From Diplonema papillatum (Eukaryota > Euglenozoa > Diplonemea > Diplonemida > Diplonemidae), in assembly GCA_030068145.1 (NCBI GenBank), contig JAPJBO010000002.1:62001-126000 (forward strand): a stretch of DNA of 64,000 nt, written 5' to 3'. The translations under genes and the position numbers were made by a program. Shown here piece by piece: positions 55,599-64,000 of the stretch; the stretch's first letter is position 1, and every line of letters begins with the position of its first letter. Below the pieces are notes generated by a model that saw only the letters and a program-made list of their open reading frames with translations, was not told the origin of the DNA and ran no database searches.

Positions 55599-55988
55599 AT
55601 GACGCGCGAGGGGAAGGAGAGGGAGGGGATCGCCCTCGAAGAAGCGAGGCAGTGGCCCCGCAGATCCCTGCATCTGCAAGTCGGGGAGAGGGAGGGGAGG
55701 AGGGACGTCGCCTTCTTGGAGGCGGCGGAGGCCACAGAGGCCCTCGCCCAAATGAAGGAGGACAAGGAGTGCCGCCTCGCCCTCGCCCTCGCCGCCCTCG
55801 CCATCAAAAAAGATCCCCCCGGACCCCCGGGCTGCGACGTCCTCATGGGGTCGCAGCGGCCAGAGGCCGACCCCCCCCAACCCGGCGAGCACAAGGACCC
55901 GGGGAGCGACGCGCCCATGGGGGAGGCCCAGGGGCCGGGCCCTGGTGCCGAGAACCCCGCCAAGCGGCCGAAGACCTCAGGCGACTGA
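55599..55988 (+). CDS. Small ORF1 of the non-LTR element
   Basis: 129 residues from an ATG (MTREGKEREGIALEEARQ). Charged, helix-prone, rich in Ala/Glu/Leu up to residue 75 (TEALAQMKEDKECRLALALA), then Gly/Pro-rich to PAKRPKTSGD. Its frame is +1 relative to the large ORF, which could be reached by a -1 shift near the stop. No family recognised; the assignment as ORF1 is by position. Confidence 0.5.
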   Translation: MTREGKEREGIALEEARQWPRRSLHLQVGEREGRRDVAFLEAAEATEALAQMKEDKECRLALALAALAIKKDPPGPPGCDVLMGSQRPEADPPQPGEHKDPGSDAPMGEAQGPGPGAENPAKRPKTSGD

Positions 55989-58900
55989 GCGGGCTCGGCC
56001 GCTCGGCGGCGAGCGCGGCACCCCCAGAAAGGACACCCAACAGGAAGGGGAAGGGGGGACACACACACAGGTCCGCAACGAGATCGCTGGGGCGCGGTGG
56101 GGACGACCTCACCGTGGATGGTTGCGTCGAGCCGCACCCGGGGCCCGCCGCGCCCCCCCCACCGGCCCCGGCCGCCCCGCCGCCGGTCTGCCTCTGCGGG
56201 CGCCTGCCGGGAGTCCAGGGCAGGCACAGGAACATGTGCCCCCTGTCGCGGGCGTACCGCCCGGACGCGGCCCCGGCGGCACCACCGGCCGACAACCACC
56301 GACGCCGAGCCCCGGCGGCAGGCCAGGCAGCCGACCCAGCGGCGGGGCCGGCCCACGCAGCGTTCGAGGAGGAGATGCCGTTCTCGTTCGCGGAGGTCAG
56401 CGCACTGGCTGTGCCCAAGCTGGAGCGGATCCCGCTGGATGCGCAGCTGGTGGTGGCCGCGCAGCTGGCGAAGGCGCTACAGCTGGCGGCCACGGGGAGC
56501 GTAACCGGGTGGCTCCGGTTACACTCCTTCGCCACCCTCGTCCTCTTCAAACCGCGCAGAGGGGGGAGGAAGAAGGTGGCGGCCGCCCTGAGGAGTCGCT
56601 GCCACCTTTGGGCGCACGGCAGGTTCGGCGAGCTCTGGACGGAGGCGCAGGAAGTGGCGGCAGGCAGGAGGCAGGCGGGCGTGCCCCCGGTCCGGTTCCT
56701 CGTGATGGACGAGGACGACAACCAGATCGGGCGGTTCGTCGGTCTGGCGACAGACGTGGAGGACGCCGACCAGCTGGATGCGAAGACCGTCCAGCAGGTC
56801 ATCCGCAAGACGAAGGCCCGGTGGTTCGGGAAGGCGGTGGCCGCGCTCTCGGCGGCGAAGGTGGCCCCAGTGAACGAGGAGACACTGGGGGTCATGAGAG
56901 AAAAACACCCACAGGCGCCAGAACCCCCCCTCCCCCCAATACCACCACAGGCGAACGCGGAGATCGACGTCTCTTGGGGGATCGTCATTAAGACGCTGAG
57001 GGCGCTCCCCCGAGGGACGGCGCCAGGGCCGTCGGGGCTGTCGGCGCAGCACCTGCTGGACCTGGTGAGCCCGGGCTCGCCGATAAGGGCCCCCCTGGTG
57101 GCGGTGATCGCGCGGATCGCCACCGGGAGCCTCCCGGACGAGGCCCGGCCGCACGGGTTTGGGGCCAGGCTAGTGGCCCTCGAGAAGAAGGACGGGGGTC
57201 TCCGGCCCATCGCCTGCGGAGAGGTCCTGAGGAGGATGGCAGCCAAGATCTTGGCCAGGGACAAGTCCGTGGTGCAGGCAGTGAAGCCCATCCTGGAGAG
57301 GTGCGGCCAGACCGGGGTCGGGATGAAGTCCGGCGCCGACGCCATGGTCTGCGCGATGCGGTGCGTGGGAGAGGCGTACCGGCGCGACGGCCAAGGGCGA
57401 GGGATCCTGAAGGTGGACCTGCAGAACGCCTTTAACAAGGTGAGCAGGGAGGCCATCTTGCAGGCAGTGGCCGAGAGCGCCCCAGGCCTCCTGCCATACG
57501 CGATAGCGGCGTACGGGCGCAGGTCACGGCTTTCCTTCGGGGAGGAAGTGGTCTGGTCCGAGTGCGGAGTGCAACAGGGGGACCCACTCGGGCCGTTGTT
57601 CTTCTGTCTCGTGTTGGAGAAGGTCCTGCGGAAAGTGGACTTGTCCCTGGCCGAGCGGCTGCCACCCTTGGGGGCCAATGATATTCCGCAGGGGGCCCTA
57701 GCCCCGGCCCAGCCCCAAGAACAACAACAACAACAACCACAGCAACAGGACATGGAGGTGGACGGGGCAGGGGCGGGCCCAGCAAACCCGGTACAGGAAC
57801 CAGCCCCCCCGGTACAGGTACCAGCCCCCCCGGTACAGGTACCAGCCCCCCCGGTACAGGTACCAGCCCCCCCGGTACAGGCACCAGCCCCCCCGGTACA
57901 GGAGCCGGCCCCCCCAGCACAACCGGACGCGTTGCGGGTGTCCCAGCTAGACGCGCGAGCGTTCTACCTGGATGATGGCGCCGCGGCGGGGCTATGGGAG
58001 CACCTGATCGCGTGGCTCGCCGCATTCGAGCTGGAGGGGGGCGCGGTGGGAATGCACCTCAACAGAGGGAAGAGCGAGGTGGTCTGCCTCGCGGGCGAGC
58101 GGGTGCCGGACGAGTTCGCGGCCATGACCCGGTGTTCACTGGAGAGCTGGGAGATTCTGGGAGCACCCTGTGGGTCCGAGGCCGCGGTGCGGGAGGCGGT
58201 GGCAAAGGTCCTGGACAGGGCCGAGAAGCGGGCAAGGGCCATTGCCAGCCTCCCGGACCCACACACGGCCCTGGCCCTGTTGAACTCGTGCGCGGGGTTC
58301 GTCTGCGTGGTCTCCCTCATGCGGGCCACGGGCCCGGTGGCGGACTACGGGAGGGTGGACGCCTTCATGCGGCGAGCCCTGGCGAGGACCCTCGGGGCCG
58401 AGCTGGGGGACACCGAGTGGGTGCAGGCCTCGCTGCCCCTGAGGCTGGGCGGCCTAGGGATGCACTCGTGCGCCGACTCGGCGGCCGTGGCAGGGGTGGC
58501 GGCGACCTTGGAGGGCATCAAGGGGCTGCCGCTGCTGACGAGAGCCCCCGGGGGGGGGCCACTTCAAATCACACTCACACAGGACTCCGTATGCGCGGCG
58601 TCGCTCGCCTGCCCCAGACTTGCACTCTTTCCGGAAGTCCTGACCGAGGTCAGAGACTCACTGCAAGCAGGGGCAGCGGGCGCGCCACGCAAGCAGAAGG
58701 AATGGAGTGGGAAGATCTCCGGGGCCAGGCAGGCGGGCCTGCTGAGGGATCCGCTCGTCGGGGTCAGGGGCCAGGCGAGGATCCGCAGCTGTGCCGCCAA
58801 GCACGCCTCCACGTGGCTCTACGGGGCGCACAACGCCCCGGACGACCTCTGGATGTCCCCAGCCGAGCTCACAGTGGCAGTGCGCTTGCGGCTGGGGATG

Positions 58901-61900
58901 CAGCTGGCGCCGCAGGCACGCGAGTGCCGGCTCTGCGGGGCGGCCGAGGCCGACCGCTTCGGGGACCACTCCCTGACGTGCCTCAACGCGGGGCTGCGCA
59001 CGCGGGCGCACACAGCGCTCCGCAACGAGGTGGGCGCCCTCGCGAGGGAGGCGCTTCTCTGCCCGGTCCTAGAGGACCGGCCCTTCACAAAACACCCACA
59101 CAGGAACAAGCGCGTCGACGTAGCGTACACGCGCGGAGAGAAGAGGAGGCTGATCGACGTGGCGATCACCTTCCCGCTGCAGGCGAACGCGGTGAAGAAG
59201 GCGGCGGAGACCGAGGGTGGGGCGGCCACGAAGTACGAGGCCGTCAAGCGGCGGACGTACGACGGCCCCATCCTGGCGGAGGCTCCTGAGCAACAGGACC
59301 TGCTGCTGGTCCCGATGGTGGTGGACACCTTCGGCGCCTGGGGCGAGTCGGCCCTGCCCGAGCTGCGGGCGCTAGTGAACGCAGTGCACAGGAGGCACGA
59401 CTGGGAGACCTACGCGGCGGTCTCCCACCTAGCGTTCCACAGGCTCAGCTTCGTGGTGGCAAGGGCGGTGGCCCGCATCGCCCTCGTGAACGCGGACGTG
59501 CACCTCGGGGCGCGAAGGGTGGAGGAAGGCGAACTCGAGCTGGACGAAATCTCCACGGACGACGGGGCAGGCAGCAGCAGCAGTAGCAGTAGTAGCAGCG
59601 GCAGCAGCAGCGGCGGCGGGGGCGGCAGCAGCAGCAGCAACAGCAGCAGCAGCGTCGCGAGCGGCGGCGGAGGCGGCGGCGGCGCCCCGGAAGGCGGAGG
59701 CGGAGGCGCCCCCGGCGGACCGCAGGCCCCGGCAGCGCAGGGACCACCGCCCCTCCCCCCCCCGAATGACGAACAATCACAGGAGGGGGGGCAGGGTGAA
59801 CAGGGAGATGAGGGACGAGCGCCCGGCGCCCAAGCTGCCCCTCGGGGGCAGGTGCAAGGGGAAGTGATGCCGATCACTGGGGGGGTAGAGCCGATCCCCC
59901 GAGTCCCCCCCCTCACCACCCAGCGCCACACACCCGGGTCACGTGCGAGCTGTAGCGGGCCAGCCGTCACGACCGACCACACGCATGCCGGACCTAGGGC
60001 ACCCGGCATGCACACCACCACCACCAACACACACACCCAGGGGGGCGGAGGGGTTCGGCTCTACCACCCTTTTGCTAGGCAGAGCGACTTCCTGCACCGG
60101 CCTTCGGGGGTCAGGGAGGGAAGTCCAGCGGTGCCCCCTAGGGGGGGCTCACCAGCGGCGGCCGGACAGACGGCAGGGCCCGCAGCAGCGCCGGAGGAGC
60201 GCATTCTCTGTGTCCCTGGGGAGGGTGGCTCCCTCCTTGGGGACACGGAGGGTGCGCCGGGGCGGACGCCCCCGGAGAAGCAAGCAGCCGTCCCGGAAGA
60301 CGAGGAGATGCCGGCCTCGGACGGCGCGCAGGCTGACGTCGAGCCACCGAAGGCGACGCGACGGGAAGGCGAAGTCCCCCCCTCAACGGCAACACCCCCA
60401 GTGCCACCCGCACCCCCAAAAGAAACAGTAGCACCCCAGCCCCCCCAGCACGCCGCGGCCGGAACGGCAGAGGGAGTGCGGGTGGCTCCCCTGCGCCCAA
60501 GGCAGGCTGGAAAGGCGAACCCCAAGAGGGGACCGAGTCAAGTGGACTCGAGGGCGGGTACTGGGGCAACAGGGAGCGGGATCCGAGGCCCCTCACAGCA
60601 CCCCCCAATCCAACACGACACCAACATGCAGGTCGAGGAGGCAGAGGCGACGAGGAAGGACATCCTCAAGCCACTCGAAGCAGGCAGGGCGGGCACGGCG
60701 TCGTCGCGCGACGGCTGGCGATGCGCACCCCCGAGGGCAACCCCGTCCGAGCCGTACAGGCAGAGACCGCGGTCGATGGGGACCAAGCGGGACCCGTTGG
60801 GGGTCGAGGATGGGCCATCCTCGTCGGTCGTGCCGCCGCTGCCACCGGCCGGTCCAACCCCAAAGCCGCAGGTCCGCAAGGGGGAGACCGCCCCGGCCAC
60901 CTCGAAGCCCCTGGATCCCCCCGGAAAAGGTCGACCCCCACCAAAAAAGCAAGGGCTACCAAAAGGCCCCAATCCACACACACAGGCGCTCAAGCTGCAG
61001 GCAGCCGCGAAAGCCCCCCAGCCCCCCGAAAAACGCCAACCACCAACAAACCCACAGGCACCCCCCCAAAAAAGAGAGCTCCCCCCCCCGAAAAACGCCA
61101 CAGCATCTGAAACAAACCCGCAGGCACCCCCCCAAAAACGAGAGCTCCCCCCCCCGAAAAACGCCCAAGCATCCGAAACAAACCCACAGGCACCCCCCCA
61201 AAAACGAGAGCTCCCCCCCCCGAAAAACGCCTCAGCACCAGAAACAAACCCGCAGGCACCTCCCCCAAAACGAGAGCCACTCCCCCCGAAAAACGCACCA
61301 GCACCAGAAACAAACCCGCAGGCACTCAAGAGAAAAGACCCCCCGGTGGGACTGAGCAACCCACAACTCTTGAAAAAACCGCGCCCCCCGGGGGACGACC
61401 AGCCACCACCGCCCCCCCCGAAAAAGGCTCCCTCCCCCCCAGAAATAATAATAATCGCCGCCCATCAGCCACCGCCCCGGCTGAAGCGAAAAGACCCCCC
61501 CTGCTCCATACTCCTGGGTGAGAAATACTGCCCCAAAAAAGCCCGCCCTCAGGACCCCAGCCTGAGCAAGAGCGCCCAAAACACCCAGGTGCAGCAGCAA
61601 CCTCACCCGAGGCACTCTCCCAGACCGGTCGCAAGCCGGTCGCTTGTGGAGGGTGTCTCCCCGAGTGAGTTGAGCGGCGTGATCGTACCCTTGCCACAGT
61701 CTGCCGGTTCAACCGGACTCGCCCAGACTGGACGATCACCAGGTACCCCAACGACCGTAGAAAAACGGAATTGGGGACCGCCAAGCCGCGCCACAGCGAG
61801 CGCAGGGGTTCCGACGCAAGATCCGGCTAGCCACCGGGCACCCCTGCGGCAGACAGCGCAAGGACTGGCCAAGTCCCGCGTGGAGGGTGGCCCCTCCATC

Positions 61901-61918
61901 GCGCCGCGTACACGGTGA
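55989..61918 (+). CDS. Reverse transcriptase/endonuclease polyprotein with a long low-complexity tail
   Basis: The open frame runs 2154 codons from 55454, but codons before about 55989 overlap ORF1 and look like shadow; the true start is uncertain. Numbering from 55454: a zinc-finger-like CLCGRLPGVQGRHRNMC near 244-260, RT entry LVALEKKDGGLRPIACGEVL near 573, palm motif A KVDLQNAFNKVS near 653, and QQGDPLGPLFF near 707. Then comes a ~85-residue Gln/Pro/Val-rich insert (749-830), motif C FYLDDGA near 836, a CCHC knuckle (CRLC...HSLTC) near 1158, and restriction-like endonuclease residues RVDVAYT and LIDVAITFP near 1219-1240. After 1372 follow Ser/Gly runs and ~780 residues of Pro/Lys-rich sequence with 22-residue repeats. 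It would copy element RNA at a nicked target. Confidence 0.85.
57786..57915 (+). repeat. 21-bp coding repeat inside the RT domain
   Basis: CCGGTACAGGTACCAGCCCCC-type units, about six copies, encoding PVQVPAP. They sit between RT motifs B and C. Confidence 0.92.
61035..61330 (+). repeat. 66-bp coding repeat in the polyprotein tail
   Basis: Four to five units of 66 bases encode NPQAPPQKRELPPPKNA plus a variable five residues. Confidence 0.9.
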
Positions 61919-62064
61919 GAACCGTGGGTAGCACCCTCTGCATCTCTCGAATCTCTGAGTTTTGAGTTTTAGTGGGTAAGTCCCGACGGAAAAACGGACA
62001 GTCCCACACTCACAAGTTTGGTCCGGCTTGTGGTCGTGCGTCACGCATTTCTCCCCTCAGTTAC

Positions 62065-62099
<35 letters not shown>

Positions 62100-62335
62100 T
62101 TTGGCAACATAGCCTAACGGTTACCGCACCCTCCTGGGCCCCTGTAGGCCATGGTTCGATTCCCCCGGTCCGAATTCTTTTTTTTTTGCGATTTTTCGGT
62201 GTGAAAAGCAGCCGTCTGGAAATTATTTTCGAGGTCTTTTTGGGAAATCTTTTGGTTTTCGAGTAGTTCTGGGATGCGCGATTATGGGCAAGCTGCCAGC
62301 TAGCCCAGCGATCAAAATCTGACCCCCTCCTGGAT
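62100..62335 (+). repeat. tRNA-like SINE copy at the LINE 3' flank
   Basis: 62105-62175 has an A box (ATAGCCTAACGGTTA) and a B box (GGTTCGATTCC), with an acceptor-like pairing of TTTGG and CCGAA, followed by a T run. The body matches 54890-55040 in GAAAAGCAGCC and GCGATTATGGGCAAGC. The T-stem has a mismatch. Confidence 0.55.
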
Positions 62336-62586
62336 GCAGAGAGAAAAAAAACCGATCTCCAGGACCCCATTTTTTCGGGTGCCGACCTCCATTTCCGGGG
62401 GGGGGGGGGGGGGGGGTCAAAAGGTCTTTTTTTGCGTCAAAATGGTGACATTTTCAGCCTGTAGACCTAACGGCAGTTTAAGGCTACAAAAACATGCAAC
62501 CCGCCTCAGAAATGCCCGGAAACGTGTTTTTGGGGAAAGTTTCATGGAAAATGGCCCAGGGGGGGGTGTATTAGTTGATGGTTTTA
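62336..62586. other. Short stretch with an 18-base G run
   Basis: The G run is at 62399-62416. Nothing else recognised. Confidence 0.5.
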
Positions 62587-63439
62587 GGGTGGACACCGTT
62601 TGGTACCGGCTAGCTGCCTGTGTGTGTGCTTCACTGTTCATACCATGCAAAGATGAGGCTACAATCACGTGCAGGCAGCCACAAATGGAAGCAACAAAAG
62701 GGCAAACGACACCCAGGAGGAAGGCAGCTATGAACGTTACTCGTCTGGATGGTTAACAACGTCCCAAAAGGCTCTCTGAGTCTTGCGCAAGCTGAGGTGT
62801 TGTTGACACCGCAGGCAGCAGCTCTTCCCCGAACTGCTGCTGGGGCGATATTCACAAAGTTCGATGTCTTTCCGAGAAAAACAATGAGATGCTCTCATCC
62901 GTAGTGGGATTTTCCAGATCCCAACGTTTTTGTTGAAGGGATGCACGCGACAGTGTCTTTTATTCAAGTTCGCCTTTCGTACACCACCCCGAAAGGGTCG
63001 CATTGCACACGCACGGAAGACAATACTGGTCACCGGGGTGTATCTGGTACCTAACCCCAACGCACGTTGAGCTTGAACAAAAATAGAAAACTGGACTTGA
63101 ACGAAAAGGTTCGGCGGTGGATTCATAGGGCTGCCACGACATAGCAGCTCAGGGCAGGGTATCTGCAGCTTGCGGTAGCACGCTACACGACACAGGCCAC
63201 TACGAAAGCTGGCGCTGACGTCAAGGACTCGAGGGGGCGGCACGTTACGAAGCCGTACCTCATTGAGTCGCTTGTCGATGCCTCCTACGAAGCCCCACCA
63301 TCCCCAACTCTCAGGAAAGTCTTTTGAGTAAAAATACATAGGTTTGGGCAGTGTTGTTTTCCTTCTTCGGTTCATGCTGTCACTATTTTTGGGGTTGTCA
63401 CCTAAAAAGAAGAACACCGGTACCAAACGGTGTCCACCC
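62587..63439. mobile_element. Segment bounded by 23-bp perfect terminal inverted repeats
   Basis: 62587-62609 (GGGTGGACACCGTTTGGTACCGG minus its last three bases would already be unique) is the exact inverse of 63417-63439. The 853-base interior has an open minus frame (63459-62737) ending in a Cys-rich segment (GKSCCLRCQQHL), with no transposase motif I know. No clear target-site duplication. Confidence 0.6.
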
Positions 63440-64000
63440 TGAGTCCAAAAATTGGGCACTCGTAAAAAGGCCTTTTCGGGGCACTTCAGCAGCCAAAAAG
63501 CATGTTTTAGGCATTTCTATACGGTTCTGGGGTGGTTTACCAAATTTTATTGCCTTTTAGGAGCCCCTATGTGGTTCCCAAAAAAATGACCTATTTTGAC
63601 AGCTTTTGACCCCCCCTAGGGCTATGTAGGATGGAAACGTTGGAAACGTTTCCGTTTCCGTTTCCGTTTCCGTTTCCTTCTTTTTGGCGGTGGATGGAAA
63701 CGCCGTTTCTTTTCAAAAGAAACGGCTGGTATGCCACTAGTATACTGGCTGAAGGTCCGACCGGAAATGTGTTCCGAACGGCGGACCCCGCAATCCAGTG
63801 GGAACCATGGACAAGGGAGGAAAGAAGCATAAGAGTTGCGACCGCGTGGAGCAGACGCAACCACACGCGTCCGGTTGTGCTGACTTTGAGGTCTGCAGCT
63901 CTTTACACCAATGGCTGTTGTGGCGACGATGCTCTGTTATGCGAGGCTGTTGGCCAACGCGCTGAAGACAATCGGGAAAGCACATCCGCTTCCAATAATA
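63440..64000. other. Right end, with GTTTCC repeats
   Basis: 63640-63680 has about five GTTTCC units preceded by their inverse (GGAAAC) and followed by more pairs to 63725. No gene seen in the remainder. Confidence 0.5.

Larger units (their letters stand above)
55541..62094 (+). mobile_element. Non-LTR retrotransposon with restriction-like endonuclease (R2/CRE-like grade)
   Basis: About 6.5 kb lying between two poly(A) runs (55541-55563 and 62066-62094), each preceded by ACC. The right run is its tail. The left run may be the tail of an older element or an A-rich target. The body is much more GC-rich than its flanks. It appears complete and uninterrupted, so it may be recent. Confidence 0.85.

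Noticed and set aside
55385-57753. Long minus-strand frames opposite the LINE
   Set aside because: Shadows produced by the high GC of the RT/endonuclease frame; no motifs.
62105-62175. Functional tRNA gene
   Set aside because: A and B boxes are present, but the T-stem has a mismatch, the acceptor is short, and a repeat body follows.

Overview
This is nuclear DNA of a eukaryote, probably a unicellular protist or alga. Its coding segments are GC-rich, it has GT-AG introns of up to several kilobases, and the space between genes is packed with microsatellites, minisatellites and small interspersed repeats. There are non-LTR and tyrosine-recombinase retroelements and no prokaryotic operon structure. 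I cannot name the species; a repeat-rich alveolate or stramenopile alga would fit, but that is a guess. All gene models come from reading frames, splice sites and family motifs.

Layout. (1) 1-381: 5' end of a secreted or ER-targeted hypothetical gene running off the left edge. (2) 1995-6031: a proline/serine-rich hypothetical gene on the minus strand, followed by repeated copies of its own 3' end and ten copies of a 102-bp satellite. (3) 6208-8465: a retroelement-like Cys/His-rich ORF and a broken copy of that gene's 5' end. (4) 8466-18000: mostly repeats, with a clear hairpin MITE at 14735-14931. (5) 18818-21080: an RT-RNase H element with a 20-bp target-site duplication. (6) 25395-32731: an ankyrin-repeat gene. 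I assemble it from four exons (814 residues, about 23 repeats); intron 3 holds 43 near-perfect copies of a 46-bp repeat. Two broken copies of its 3' end lie just downstream. (7) 33280-34722: charged hypothetical ORFs and a 105-bp direct repeat. (8) 36230-51456: a family A DNA polymerase gene. I assemble it from five exons (816 residues, all splice phases agree). Intron 2 contains a gag-YR-RT retroelement between two long TG tracts, and intron 1 contains a broken ubiquitin protease. Both ends of this gene have been tandemly duplicated. (9) 54890-62335: a roughly 6.5-kb non-LTR retrotransposon with a restriction-like endonuclease, flanked by tRNA-like SINE copies. (10) 62587-63439: a segment bounded by 23-bp inverted repeats.

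The two host genes with recognisable function are the polymerase, probably for an organelle, and the ankyrin protein, a binding scaffold. They show no functional link. What unites the window is its growth pattern: exon-end duplications, intronic satellites and nested retroelements have inflated otherwise compact genes on the minus strand.
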